Positions 33,734 to 42,890 of a DNA stretch of 63,788 nucleotides are shown here, in pieces. Below the pieces are notes generated by a model, which was not told where the DNA came from, searched no databases, and saw nothing but the letters and a program-made list of their open reading frames with translations. The DNA comes from Rhodospirillaceae bacterium (GTDB taxonomy: Bacteria; Pseudomonadota; Alphaproteobacteria; UBA8366). The DNA lies in contig PAZH01000046.1 in NCBI GenBank assembly GCA_002716125.1, positions 1-63,788 on the forward strand, written 5' to 3'. The position numbers were made by a program, and so were the translations under genes. Numbering within the stretch: position 1 is the stretch's first letter; every line of letters begins with the position of its first letter.

Positions 33734-35449
33734 TTGAACGATCGCCATAGAAATCTGATTTTAGGCCCCTCGACTAGAGGATGTGTCATTGCATTCACAA
33801 TTCTCTTTTTGAGTCACACCACTGCTTTCGCTCAGCAGGCGTCGTCCAGCGCGACAAACGCAAGCAACATCGAAAAGCAGATCAGAGAGGCCACGCCTAA
33901 ATTAAGGAAACCCGCGCCGCGTACCGACCTAGCACCCGAACCGGCTATTTCGACGCCATCGGTGACGACCGAACTTAAGACCGTGCTATCTGCGGTAGTA
34001 ATCGAAGGTGCGACCGTTTTCGATCCCGCCGCCTTTGGGCCCGACTACGAGGCCTTTCTCGCCACTGAAGTATCGATCAATGAAATCACGCTCATTCTAG
34101 AGCGGATTACCCAACGATACCGGGATGCCGGGTATTCATTGAGCCGGGCAATTGCACCGCCACAGGATATCGACACCGGCATACTGACAGTGCGCGTGAT
34201 TGAGGGATACGTTTCCCGCGTCGAATTTACGGGCGACGTTAAAGACACGGTTGAATTCGAGTCCTATGGGGAGCGACTGACCTTAAACCGCCCCCTTTCC
34301 CAATCCACACTCGAGAGATACACACTGGCCATCGGAGACCTCTCCGGGTTCGAGGTCGAGCCGAACCTAAAAGCCGTGAACGAAGATGAGGGTGAATATC
34401 TTCTCGAGTATAAACTCACTTACAAGCCGGTCGATGGTGTCGCGTGGGTAAACAACAGGGGCACACCGGAAGTCGGCCGTCTGCAAAGTTGGGTCAGCGC
34501 GGGACTGAATTCGGCACTCGGAGAGCGAGAGCGCATTCAGCTCGGCGTTTTCACGGTTCCAAACGAGCCGGAAGAGAGCCTATTTTTCGAACTTCAATAC
34601 AGCCAGCCAATTGCGTACGAAGGTACGGCCTTCTCGATTGGCACCGCCATAAGTACATCCGACGCCGGTAGTTCCGACGCCGCCTCTGATGTCGAAAGCA
34701 AATTCGAGCGCCTCACGGCGGCAATTTGGCACCCGATCATTCGTTCGCAAGACGAGAGCCTTTGGGCGAGAGCGACGCTCGAGTATCGGAATTTTCACGA
34801 AAATTCGTTCGGCCGCACATTAACAAATGACCGATTGCGTGTCATTCGGGGCCGGCTGAGTTACTGGCGGGATGGCGTTTGGGATGGCACGACTTCCGCA
34901 GCCATCGAGATTTCCAAAGGATTAGATATCCTTGGAGAAAGCACAACGGGATCGAATGATCTGTCGCGGTTCGACGGTGAAAGCGATTTCACGAAAGTTC
35001 ATTTTGAACTGAGCCGAGATCAAAATCTCTATAAAGGGTTTTGGGTCCAGGCATCCGCGATGGGGCAACTTACGAACGATCGCCTCTTGTCGTCAGAAGA
35101 ATTCTCGATTGGCGGCAGTCAGTTTGGCCGCGGATACGATTTTTCGGAAATCACGGGTGAAACCGGCGTCGCCTTTTCGATTGAGCCACGATACTGGTGG
35201 AATGTGAATTCAGACTGGCTGTCTGGCATCTCTGTCTACGGATTTTACGATTGGGGCGTCGTGTGGAACGACATCCTCAATACCGGAAAAACGAAGGATA
35301 GCGCGGCATCGGCGGGTGGCGGCCTCCGGATATTCTTCCCGTATCAATTCAAAGCCGACTTCGAGATCGCAGTTCCTCTGACCCGTCCTGTCGCCTCAAC
35401 CGGCGACAATGATCTGCGAATGTTTTTCGCGCTTATAAAGAACTACTAA
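33734..35449 (+). CDS. TpsB-type outer-membrane transporter (ShlB/FhaC/HecB family)
   Basis: 571-residue outer-membrane two-partner-secretion translocator. Signal peptide (CVIAFTILFLSHTTAFAQQ), a Pro-rich linker, POTRA domains at ~80-160 (VVIEGATVFDPAAF, YRDAGYSLSRAIAPPQDI) and ~160-235 (VRVIEGYVSRVEFTGD), then a 16-strand barrel ending in Tyr. The L6-loop VRGY-like motif is seen as QFGRGYDFSEITGE. Start codon TTG at 33734; a four-codon ATG frame at 33723 ends with TGA overlapping it. No TpsA substrate gene is in the window. Divergent from fecR-CHASE2 kinase. Confidence 0.88.
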   Translation: MNDRHRNLILGPSTRGCVIAFTILFLSHTTAFAQQASSSATNASNIEKQIREATPKLRKPAPRTDLAPEPAISTPSVTTELKTVLSAVVIEGATVFDPAAFGPDYEAFLATEVSINEITLILERITQRYRDAGYSLSRAIAPPQDIDTGILTVRVIEGYVSRVEFTGDVKDTVEFESYGERLTLNRPLSQSTLERYTLAIGDLSGFEVEPNLKAVNEDEGEYLLEYKLTYKPVDGVAWVNNRGTPEVGRLQSWVSAGLNSALGERERIQLGVFTVPNEPEESLFFELQYSQPIAYEGTAFSIGTAISTSDAGSSDAASDVESKFERLTAAIWHPIIRSQDESLWARATLEYRNFHENSFGRTLTNDRLRVIRGRLSYWRDGVWDGTTSAAIEISKGLDILGESTTGSNDLSRFDGESDFTKVHFELSRDQNLYKGFWVQASAMGQLTNDRLLSSEEFSIGGSQFGRGYDFSEITGETGVAFSIEPRYWWNVNSDWLSGISVYGFYDWGVVWNDILNTGKTKDSAASAGGGLRIFFPYQFKADFEIAVPLTRPVASTGDNDLRMFFALIKNY

Positions 35450-35567
35450 ACAGCCCCATGGCTAAATTGCCGCACCCTCAGTTTCGCCTTGCGAGCGGAC
35501 CCTGATACCCAATATGTGTAGGGCGACCCGCGATCGAAACTCGAATTTCAGTTAGAACGAGGACAAA

Positions 35568-35942
35568 ATGAAGAAGCTCACTATCCTTGCTGCCGTCTTT
35601 GCCGCTCTTGCGCTGAGTGCCGGAAACGCCTCTGCTGCGGACGCCGCAAAAGGGAAAAAAGTCTATAACAAGTGCAAGGCTTGCCATGCTTTAAAAGCCG
35701 GCAAGAACAAAGTGGGCCCGACCCTACACGGAGTCTTCGGCCGTAAAGCGGCAGCCGTTCCCGGCTTCAAGTACTCGAAAGCGATGAAAGCGTCCGGCGT
35801 GACTTGGGACGAAGAATCGCTCCGCGCATACCTTAAGAAACCGCGTAAATTCATTAAGGGCACCCGTATGGCATTCGCCGGTATCAAAAAGAAAAAGCAG
35901 ATGGATAATCTGATCGCCTATCTAAAAGAAGCAACGAAGTAA
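35568..35942 (+). CDS. Class I cytochrome c (c2/c550-like)
   Basis: 124-residue periplasmic electron carrier. Signal peptide MKKLTILAAVFAALALSAGN with cleavage near SAADA; haem site CKACH at ~43-47; GPTLHGVFGRKAA; axial Met in GTRMAFAGIKK. Very Lys-rich surface, typical of soluble mitochondrial-like c2. GAGGA precedes the ATG. It lies 15 bases before the gamma-glutamyltransferase gene, although no functional link is evident. Confidence 0.93.
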   Translation: MKKLTILAAVFAALALSAGNASAADAAKGKKVYNKCKACHALKAGKNKVGPTLHGVFGRKAAAVPGFKYSKAMKASGVTWDEESLRAYLKKPRKFIKGTRMAFAGIKKKKQMDNLIAYLKEATK

Positions 35943-35957
35943 CGCGGCCATCTGAAA

Positions 35958-37538
35958 ATGTCGACATTCGGACCCGAGAACGCTCAAAATTGGGATCTCC
36001 GTAAACCTCATGCGGCAGGTCCTGGCGGCGCGGTCGCCAGCCAAAACGCCATCGCGGCAGAAGTTGGCGCGCAGGTTCTTCGCGAAGGCGGGAATGCCGT
36101 CGACGCCGCAATCGCCACTTCCTTTGCCGTCTCGGTCGTCGAACCGTGGATGAGCGGCCTCGGCGGCGGCGGCTATATGCTGGTCTACCTCGCGAAGGAA
36201 GATCGGGTCCGGGTCGTCGATTTCGGTATGATCGCACCGAAGACTCTGGACCCGTCTGACTATCCATTGGTCGACGGCGACGGTGCGGGCGATCTCTTTC
36301 AATGGCCGGCCGTCCTCGAGGATCGAAACGTCTACGGTTATCACTCGATGGCCGTCCCGACACAGGTCGCAGGCATCGCCTTGGCCCACGAACAGTTCGC
36401 CTCGAAATCCTGGTCGGACCTGATCGCGCCTGCCGCCGCCCTGGCCGAAGGCGGATTGCCGGTCAATTGGTTCACGACACTTCGGATTTCCGCGACGGCG
36501 GAAGATCTTCGCCGGTTCGAAACGTCGAACGCGATCTATCTCGATAACGGTCTGCCGCCGGCCGCCCTTCAGGGCAAACCGCCGCCGCGACGGAATATGG
36601 GCGAATTGGCCAATACCCTAAAACGCCTCGCCGAGGCCGGCCCACGGGATTTCTATGAAGGCGCCATCGCCGAGAAAATCGTCCGGGACGCAAATGCGGG
36701 CGGCAGCCGTATCAGCATGCAAGACCTTGCGTCCTACGCCGAAACGACCCATGACGCGTTGTCGATGACTTATGCCGGCGCGACCGTCTACGCCGCGCCA
36801 GGGCTCACGGCCGGCCCCACCATGTTCGATACGCTTTCTCGGATCGACGGCAAGATCGCTTTCGAGGACGGCAGCCCGAGCGCTGAATCCTACGCGCATT
36901 ATGCGGCCGCGCTGAAAGCAGCATACGAGACACGCCTCGCCACGATGGGCGACGCCGACGATGCCCGCGACCCAGCGTGCACGACGCATCTCACGACCAT
37001 CGACGGCGAAGGCAATATGGTCACATTGACCCAAACCTTGTTGAGCGCGTTCGGCAGTAAGGTCGTCCTGCCCGAGACCGGCATCCTGATGAACAACGGG
37101 ATCATGTGGTTCGATACGCGGCCTGGCGGGCCTAATTCGCTCGGCGGCGGCAAACGCCCCCTCTGCAATATGTGCCCTGCAATCGTGCGGCGGGCAGACG
37201 GCTTCAACTTCGCCCTCGGTGCATCAGGCGGGCGCCGCATCATGCCGGCTGTCATGCAGAACATTTCCTTGATGGTGGACGGCGGTCTTTCCTTATCCGA
37301 TGCAATCCACCACCCGCGCATCGACGTCAGCGGCGGTGAAACCGCAAACGCGAATATCAAACTCTCGGCGGAAGCGATGAGCGCCGTCGAACGGGTCATG
37401 CCGGTCGTCCCCGTCGAAGATGCGGTCTTTCCGAGCAACTTCGCGTGTCCGAACGGCGTCGCGGACGAACCCAACGGTGACCTGAAGTTCGGCCAGTCTT
37501 ATCCCATGTTCCCGATGTCCGGCGCCGCAGCGGCCTAA
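35958..37538 (+). CDS. Gamma-glutamyltransferase family protein
   Basis: 526-residue Ntn-hydrolase that cleaves or transfers gamma-glutamyl groups (glutathione or related). The N-terminal large-subunit part shows AAEVGAQVLREGGNAVDAAIAT and GLGGGGYMLVY; the autocleavage nucleophile is the first Thr of a TTHLTTIDGEGNMV stretch, starting the small subunit; GILMNNGIMWFDTRPGGPNS and SGGRRIMPAVMQNI follow. No signal peptide is seen, unlike periplasmic E. coli Ggt, so it is probably cytosolic. A convergent TAXI binding-protein gene ends six bases away. Confidence 0.9.
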   Translation: MSTFGPENAQNWDLRKPHAAGPGGAVASQNAIAAEVGAQVLREGGNAVDAAIATSFAVSVVEPWMSGLGGGGYMLVYLAKEDRVRVVDFGMIAPKTLDPSDYPLVDGDGAGDLFQWPAVLEDRNVYGYHSMAVPTQVAGIALAHEQFASKSWSDLIAPAAALAEGGLPVNWFTTLRISATAEDLRRFETSNAIYLDNGLPPAALQGKPPPRRNMGELANTLKRLAEAGPRDFYEGAIAEKIVRDANAGGSRISMQDLASYAETTHDALSMTYAGATVYAAPGLTAGPTMFDTLSRIDGKIAFEDGSPSAESYAHYAAALKAAYETRLATMGDADDARDPACTTHLTTIDGEGNMVTLTQTLLSAFGSKVVLPETGILMNNGIMWFDTRPGGPNSLGGGKRPLCNMCPAIVRRADGFNFALGASGGRRIMPAVMQNISLMVDGGLSLSDAIHHPRIDVSGGETANANIKLSAEAMSAVERVMPVVPVEDAVFPSNFACPNGVADEPNGDLKFGQSYPMFPMSGAAAA

Positions 37539-37544
37539 AAGACT

Positions 37545-38564
37545 TCAGTCGTCAACCAGACCGACTTCTTTATAGAAGCGCTTTGCGCCTAGATGCAGCG
37601 GGATACTGATTCCTTTTAAAGCGGTGGAAAGCTGGATGCGCTTTCCCTTCTGATGCCCCTCGTCCAGCAACTTCCGCGAATTTTCGTTCCAAAGTGCTTT
37701 AGTTATTTGATAGACGAGTTCTTCATCGACTGTCTCGTTAGCGATCCATAACGCATTAACGCTGACGGTCGGGATCGGCGCCGAATTGCCATATGCTCCC
37801 ACCGAGATCATATCGCGGCTAAAGTACTTGTGTTTCTTAACCAGAGCGTCGACGGGCTTACCACTAAGATGTAGGAGCCGGGCATTTCCTTTCTCCACGG
37901 CGTGGACGACCGAAGGTACCGGATAGCCGGCAACGATAATGAACGCGTCTAGCTTGCCCGCGACTAATTGAGCGGACGCTACGTCGCCTTTCAAGTATCG
38001 CGGCTTAAAATCACGTCGTTCGCGCAACCCGAAAGCACGAAGCACAAGACGCGCATCGACCAAGGCGCCGGCCCCCTTCTCATCCAGAGATACACGGCGG
38101 CCCTTTAGGTCGCGGATCGCGCCAATTTTCGAGCCATCGCGTACCACCACATGAAAGCTTTCGGGGTAGAGGTTAGCGATCGCGCGGATGGATTTCTGCG
38201 CTTTGCGCTTGCGAAACGTTCCCGTGCCCGAATAAGCCCAGTGTGCAATATCGGATTGCACGAAACCTGATTCGAAAGAACCGTTCGCTACAGCCTCAAC
38301 ATTCGCAACAGACCCATCGGATGTCTGCGCGATCGCGACCAATCCCGGCACACCGCAGCTACCGCCTTTATCGCAAGGACGCGCTCCGGGCGGACTGCTG
38401 ATGGCGCTCGCGATGATTCCGCCGATCGGATAATAAGTACCGCCGATCCCGCCGGTGCCGATCCGAAAAATACGCGGCTCATCGGCATACGCGAGTGGCG
38501 ACATCAATATTATCGCGAGGGCAAACAGGCCCAGGCAACATTGACGAACACTCTTCACAAACAA
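37545..38564 (-). CDS. TAXI-family TRAP substrate-binding protein
   Basis: 339-residue periplasmic binding protein. Signal peptide (QCCLGLFALAIILMSPLAYA); the TAXI opening FRIGTGGIGGTYYPIGGIIA is intact, then VEAVANGSFESGFVQSDIAHWA and LKGRRVSLDEKGAGALVDARLVLRAFG. TAXI proteins usually bind amino acids such as glutamate and work with a fused DctQM permease. No such permease is in the window, so this is an orphan here. It is convergent with the gamma-glutamyltransferase gene (six-base gap). Confidence 0.9.
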   Translation of the reverse strand: MFVKSVRQCCLGLFALAIILMSPLAYADEPRIFRIGTGGIGGTYYPIGGIIASAISSPPGARPCDKGGSCGVPGLVAIAQTSDGSVANVEAVANGSFESGFVQSDIAHWAYSGTGTFRKRKAQKSIRAIANLYPESFHVVVRDGSKIGAIRDLKGRRVSLDEKGAGALVDARLVLRAFGLRERRDFKPRYLKGDVASAQLVAGKLDAFIIVAGYPVPSVVHAVEKGNARLLHLSGKPVDALVKKHKYFSRDMISVGAYGNSAPIPTVSVNALWIANETVDEELVYQITKALWNENSRKLLDEGHQKGKRIQLSTALKGISIPLHLGAKRFYKEVGLVDD

Positions 38565-38754
38565 ACGCGTAACTCCGGCTTCAAAACTCTGAATGTTATT
38601 TAACGATACCGACCAAAGGGTGCAAACGATGCATCTCCGCCCACACGATCATGTGAAAACATATTCGGAATGCACTACAAATCTGTGCGAAATAAGGCGC
38701 GCAAGATAATTTGTTCGAGCCATCTGCGACAAAGGTAAATGTGATTCTCCAACC

Positions 38755-39378
38755 ATGACATCCAATACCGAAATCCAAGCATTCATTTTCGACCTTGGGA
38801 AAGTTATCGTCGACTGGGATCCGCGATACTTGCTCCATGAAATTGCGCCGGACGAGGAGCGCTTGAAATTCCTCGTCGAAGAAGTCCTCGACTTAAATTG
38901 GTTTCGTGCCGTCGATGCGGGCTACTCATTATCGAAGGCAATCGCAGAAAGATCGGAAATTTATCCGGACTATGCCGATGCGATGCAGATGTACGTGGAC
39001 CGTTGGCCGGAGACGATACGTGGGTTCTTCGACGACACATTGGACATTGTCCGGAAGCTCCACGCCGCCGGCTTCCCGCTTTACATCCTATCGAACTGGG
39101 CGGACGAAACATGGGTTCGCGTCGAGGAGGACATGACCTTCTTGAAGTATTTTCAGGACCGCATCATCTCAGGACAGGTCGGGATTGCGAAACCGGACGC
39201 GGCAATTTTCGACATGGCACGAGATCGGTTTCAAGTCGAACCGAAGACGACGTTATTTATCGACGATGGTCAAAAGAACGTCGATGCCGCCATCGCGGCC
39301 GGCTTCCAGGCTGTCTTGTTCGAAACACCGGAAAAGCTCGCGTTCGATCTACGATCATTCGGGATCGCACTTCCTTAG
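38755..39378 (+). CDS. HAD-superfamily phosphatase (YihX-like)
   Basis: 207-residue cytosolic hydrolase. Motif I is FIFDLGKVIVDWDPRYLL (nucleophile Asp in FDLG); motif II is LYILSNWADETW; motif III Lys in GIAKPDAAIFDMA; motif IV TTLFIDDGQKNVDAA. The cap region resembles E. coli YihX, a sugar-phosphate phosphatase, but the substrate is not predictable. Its stop overlaps the convergent CoA-transferase stop by four bases. The ATG at 38755 has no clear ribosome-binding site. Confidence 0.87.
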   Translation: MTSNTEIQAFIFDLGKVIVDWDPRYLLHEIAPDEERLKFLVEEVLDLNWFRAVDAGYSLSKAIAERSEIYPDYADAMQMYVDRWPETIRGFFDDTLDIVRKLHAAGFPLYILSNWADETWVRVEEDMTFLKYFQDRIISGQVGIAKPDAAIFDMARDRFQVEPKTTLFIDDGQKNVDAAIAAGFQAVLFETPEKLAFDLRSFGIALP

Positions 39379-40532
39379 CTATCGCCAAGTATCTCGTCGT
39401 TGTGTTCGCCAAGCTTGGGGGCCGGTCGTTGAATGCGCGCGGGCGTCTTCGAGAGTTTCACCGGGAAGCCCGTCATCCGAACGACCCCGCTCTCTCCGTG
39501 ATCGACATCTAAAACCATGTCCATCGCTCGGACCTGTGGATCGTCGAACACTTCCTGTAGGTTCATCACGCGGCCGCAAGGGCATCCCGCCTTATTGATC
39601 ACTTCGATCCAATAATCCACGGATTCCAGTTCGGTCGTCGCGTCGATAATTTCCAACAACGTCTGTCGATTGCGCATACGATCCTCATTGGTGCGAAACC
39701 GGTCGTCGTCCAATAGATGCCTAAGGCCGACAGCATCCAAGAATCTTTCGACGTAAGTATCGTTGGACGGTGCGACCGCGATGGCCCCATCCTTTGCCTT
39801 AAACAAACCGTAGGGCGCGACGATCGCGTGGTTGTTGCCGCTACGGTCCGGCACCTTACCACCCGCAAAATAATCCGCAGACAAGAACGCCATCAGCGAG
39901 ATAAGGCTATTGTTCAAGCTGGACTCGACGTACTGGCCCTCCCCCGTCCGGTTGCGCGCGTTCAATGCGGTCACCGCGCCGAAGGCGCAATAAAGGCCGG
40001 CGATCAAATCAGCCATTGGCGGCGCCGCGCGCATCGGCGCCCCGTCCGGCTCACCTGTGACACTCATGAAGCCGCTCATCGCCTGAGCAATGAAATCGAA
40101 CGACGGCCGGTCCACATAAGGGCCTGTCGATCCGTATCCATTGACGCTGGCGACGATCAGTTCGGGGTTCAGCGCGTCCAGCCGTTCCTTGCCAAACCCC
40201 ATTTTCGACAAGACACCCGGCCGAAAATTCTCAACGAGAATGTCGGCACCCTCTATAAGCGATGCGAGTTGGTCCTTGCCTTCATCCGTATAGAGATCGA
40301 GCGTGACAGACTTCTTGTTCCGATTGAACTGGGCAAAATACCAGCTCATGCCGTCTTTGATGATTCCCTGGCCGCGCACGGCGTCGCCGCCGCCGGGACT
40401 TTCGATCTTGATCACCTCCGCACCCATATCGGCCAGAAGCATCGTGCAGAACGGTCCGGCTAGTATGCGTGTGAGGTCGATCACCCGAATGCCCGACAAG
40501 GCACCTTCGGGCGCATTCTCCGAACTTGTCAT
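39375..40532 (-). CDS. CaiB/BaiF family III CoA-transferase
   Basis: 385-residue CoA-transferase that moves CoA between an acyl-CoA and a free acid through an aspartyl-CoA anhydride. N terminus GIRVIDLTRILAGPFCTMLLADMGAEVIKIE is classic; the nucleophile Asp is in PSFDFIAQAMSGFMSVTG; GEGQYVESSL and the C-terminal APKLGEHNDEIL follow. It lies 12 bases after the HMG-CoA-lyase-like gene, so the pair may activate and cleave a 3-hydroxy-3-methyl acid such as hydroxymethylglutarate or a relative. The substrate is inference from neighbours. Confidence 0.9.
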   Translation of the reverse strand: MTSSENAPEGALSGIRVIDLTRILAGPFCTMLLADMGAEVIKIESPGGGDAVRGQGIIKDGMSWYFAQFNRNKKSVTLDLYTDEGKDQLASLIEGADILVENFRPGVLSKMGFGKERLDALNPELIVASVNGYGSTGPYVDRPSFDFIAQAMSGFMSVTGEPDGAPMRAAPPMADLIAGLYCAFGAVTALNARNRTGEGQYVESSLNNSLISLMAFLSADYFAGGKVPDRSGNNHAIVAPYGLFKAKDGAIAVAPSNDTYVERFLDAVGLRHLLDDDRFRTNEDRMRNRQTLLEIIDATTELESVDYWIEVINKAGCPCGRVMNLQEVFDDPQVRAMDMVLDVDHGESGVVRMTGFPVKLSKTPARIQRPAPKLGEHNDEILGDS

Positions 40533-40544
40533 GTGGTGCGCCGC

Positions 40545-41483
40545 CTACCCCTTGGCCGTAGCGACTTCGCCCATATCGTGCAGGTCGAGACGAAGTCCCG
40601 CCTTCATGACCTGTCCTGGAAGATCGCGTCCGACCGTTTCTTCCACATCGCAGGCGATTTCCATCATCTTACGGATATCGATCCCTGTCTCGATCCCCAT
40701 CTCGTCAAGCATATACACGAGATCTTCCGTGCAGATGTTGCCCGTGGCTTTCGGTGCGAACGGACAACCGCCAATGCCGGCAAAAGAAGCGTCGTATTTA
40801 TCGATCCCCTCGTCCAGGCCGGCAACCACGTTCACCAGACCGATACCACGCGTATTGTGGAAGTGAAGCGCGATATCCATCTCCGGTACGGCGTCTTGTA
40901 GGGTCCGCACGAATTTTGTCACGATTGGCGGCGTCGCCATGCCCGTCGTATCGCCCAGACCGACACCGATAAATCCGTATTCGTGATACCGCTTGGCGAT
41001 TTTCACGATTGTATCCAGTGAAACGTCACCTTCAAAAGGACATCCAAACCCGGTGGCGATGGCGCCATGAACGGGGATACCGGCGTCACCCGCGATTTGC
41101 GCGACACGTTCGAATCCGTCCAATGACTCGTCGATAGAGCGGTTGACGTTCTTCTGGTTGTGACTTTCCGATGCCGACATAAAGACGATCATCTCGTCGA
41201 CCTTCGCTTCGACCGCGCGGATCGCACCATGCGCATTCGGCACCAATGCCGCCAACGTGCAGGGTTTCGTTCGCTCAATGCCTTCGAAGACTTCGACCAC
41301 GTCGGACAGTTGCGGAATCGCTTTCGGCGACACAAAAGACGAAAACTCGATCCGCGGCACACCAGCAGCGATCAAGCCGTTCACAAAACGAATCTTCGCG
41401 TCCGTCGGTATAAAATTGAGCTCGGCCTGCAAACCGTCTCGTGGGCCGACTTCAGTAATTTCCACTTTCGTTGGTCTCGCCAT
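40545..41483 (-). CDS. Hydroxymethylglutaryl-CoA lyase-type enzyme
   Basis: 312-residue TIM-barrel lyase of the HMGL-like family. Start at ATG 41483 (protein begins MARPTKVEITEVGPRDGLQ) after GGAGG; the GTG at 41489 overlaps that site. Seen: the divalent-metal Asp in GPRDGLQ, SFVSPKAIPQLSD, FGCPFEGDVSL, the metal-ligand HFHNTRGIGLVN and the catalytic-Cys loop GGCPFAPKATGNICTEDLVYML. The reaction in known members is HMG-CoA to acetyl-CoA and acetoacetate (leucine breakdown); relatives cleave citramalyl-CoA. Paired with a CoA-transferase; no biotin carboxylase or isovaleryl-CoA dehydrogenase set is adjacent. Confidence 0.9.
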   Translation of the reverse strand: MARPTKVEITEVGPRDGLQAELNFIPTDAKIRFVNGLIAAGVPRIEFSSFVSPKAIPQLSDVVEVFEGIERTKPCTLAALVPNAHGAIRAVEAKVDEMIVFMSASESHNQKNVNRSIDESLDGFERVAQIAGDAGIPVHGAIATGFGCPFEGDVSLDTIVKIAKRYHEYGFIGVGLGDTTGMATPPIVTKFVRTLQDAVPEMDIALHFHNTRGIGLVNVVAGLDEGIDKYDASFAGIGGCPFAPKATGNICTEDLVYMLDEMGIETGIDIRKMMEIACDVEETVGRDLPGQVMKAGLRLDLHDMGEVATAKG

Positions 41484-41613
41484 TTCCACCTCCGACTAAC
41501 AACACTACCTAATAGGTTTGCTTGCCATGCGCTAAGGGCAAGGGGCAATGATGATTTGCGCCGCAGGGCTCATTTTATTAGACCAGCCGCACAATTGCAG
41601 TGACCGCACAAGA

Positions 41614-42225
41614 ATGGACTCCGATATGATAATTGGCCTGACGGGTGGAATTGCTTCTGGCAAATCGACCGCAGCGAAATTTCTCGCTTCAAAAGGTGCC
41701 GACGTTATGGATGGCGATGTCCTTGGGCACCGCGCCTACGAGCCCGACACGGCCGCTTTCGCGCAAATTGCCGAGACGTTCGGCAATGACGTTGTCGGTG
41801 CAGACGGGCAAATCGATCGCAAGACTCTTGGCGGTAAAGTCTTCGGCAATCCCGACGCGCTGAAACAACTAACCGATATTCTTTGGCCGGAAATCCGCCG
41901 CATGTTTTCGGAATGGATCGCCGAGGGCAAAAAGAACAACCCCAATGCTTTGTTGGTAATGGACGCCGCCGTGCTGCTTGAAGCGGGGTGGGAAGACCTT
42001 GCCGACGAAACGTGGGTCGTCATCGTTCCGCCGGATACGGCGGTGGAACGCGCGGTGGCCCGCGACGGTCTCGACGCGGAAGCCGTCCGCAAGCGTATCG
42101 CATCACAGTTGACCAACGATGAACGCAGTGCACGTGCGGACGTGGTTATCGACAATTCCGGCAGTGAGGCCGCGTTTCTGGACCGCCTCGAAGCGGAATA
42201 CAAACGCGTTTCGGCCCGGACCTAA
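41614..42225 (+). CDS. coaE: Dephospho-CoA kinase
   Basis: Final step of coenzyme A synthesis: phosphorylates dephospho-CoA at the ribose 3'-OH. 203 residues, normal length. P-loop GLTGGIASGKST at the N terminus; DGDVLGHRAYEPD follows, then DRKTLGGKVFGNP and the LLEAGWEDLADETWVV lid region; a typical R-S/E tail closes it. Start at ATG 41614; the ATG at 41626 (MIIGLTGG) is an equal alternative. Often near dnaQ and aroE in alphaproteobacteria, which are not seen here. The stop lies two bases from that of the convergent cupin gene. Confidence 0.93.
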   Translation: MDSDMIIGLTGGIASGKSTAAKFLASKGADVMDGDVLGHRAYEPDTAAFAQIAETFGNDVVGADGQIDRKTLGGKVFGNPDALKQLTDILWPEIRRMFSEWIAEGKKNNPNALLVMDAAVLLEAGWEDLADETWVVIVPPDTAVERAVARDGLDAEAVRKRIASQLTNDERSARADVVIDNSGSEAAFLDRLEAEYKRVSART

Positions 42226-42227
42226 AC

Positions 42228-42806
42228 TTAGGCGCCAGCCACAACACCCGCATCGTAACGGATTCCTGCCTCGCGGAAGGTCGCACGCGTTTGATCCATA
42301 TCCCAAGGTTCTTCAGCCAATGTTTCGTGGTTCCATTGGCTGCGCGGAACAGGCGGCTCGAAGAAGTTTCCACCGTAGACATGGATCGCGCTGGTGAGTT
42401 TCGAAATGGGATTCGCGACGGAATGAATGATGTCTTTTCCCATCGTCGCGACTTGCCCCGGCCCCATTGAATCGGCGCCCGCCGCTTCAATACAAGGCAT
42501 GTTGTCAGCCGCATCACCCACTCGACGCCAAAACATATTGTCCTCGCGTCCGCCGTAGATACCGATTACGGCAAACATATTGTGATTGTGCGGCATGAGC
42601 GTCATGTAGGGTGCCCAGATGAAGTTGATGATCGTCAGATCGTCGTCGTTATAGATCGGATAAACGCCGGCTTCCGTCGGTTCACCCAATTCTTTTATAA
42701 CGCCCGCTGGGTCGGTCACGGCTTCCAGTACGAGTTCACGGATCGCCTTTTGGCCTTCGCCGACAGCTGCCTTGCAGTCATCGACGAATTTATCTTTTTG
42801 AAACAC
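42228..42806 (-). CDS. Cupin protein of the cysteine-dioxygenase-like fold
   Basis: 192-residue double-stranded beta-helix protein. The CDO-type metal site is visible: two His in MPHNHNMFAVIGIYGG and a third in KDIIHSVANP. The protein has the TIINFIWAPYMTL strand before the HxH, as in predicted metal enzymes of this group, and a C-terminal WNHETLAEEPWD tail. Thiol dioxygenation is possible, but the substrate is unknown and the usual Arg/Tyr substrate residues cannot be placed with confidence. Last gene of a minus-strand cluster with an SDR, an F420-type oxidoreductase, DUF1330 and SMP-30. Confidence 0.72.
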   Translation of the reverse strand: MFQKDKFVDDCKAAVGEGQKAIRELVLEAVTDPAGVIKELGEPTEAGVYPIYNDDDLTIINFIWAPYMTLMPHNHNMFAVIGIYGGREDNMFWRRVGDAADNMPCIEAAGADSMGPGQVATMGKDIIHSVANPISKLTSAIHVYGGNFFEPPVPRSQWNHETLAEEPWDMDQTRATFREAGIRYDAGVVAGA

Positions 42807-42890
42807 CCGAAGTTCTCCCCGGTTTGTATATATCGCAAGCAGTCACGGGATAATGTAACGCGGCGGGGAGACTCGCAATGGCCGAAATCG

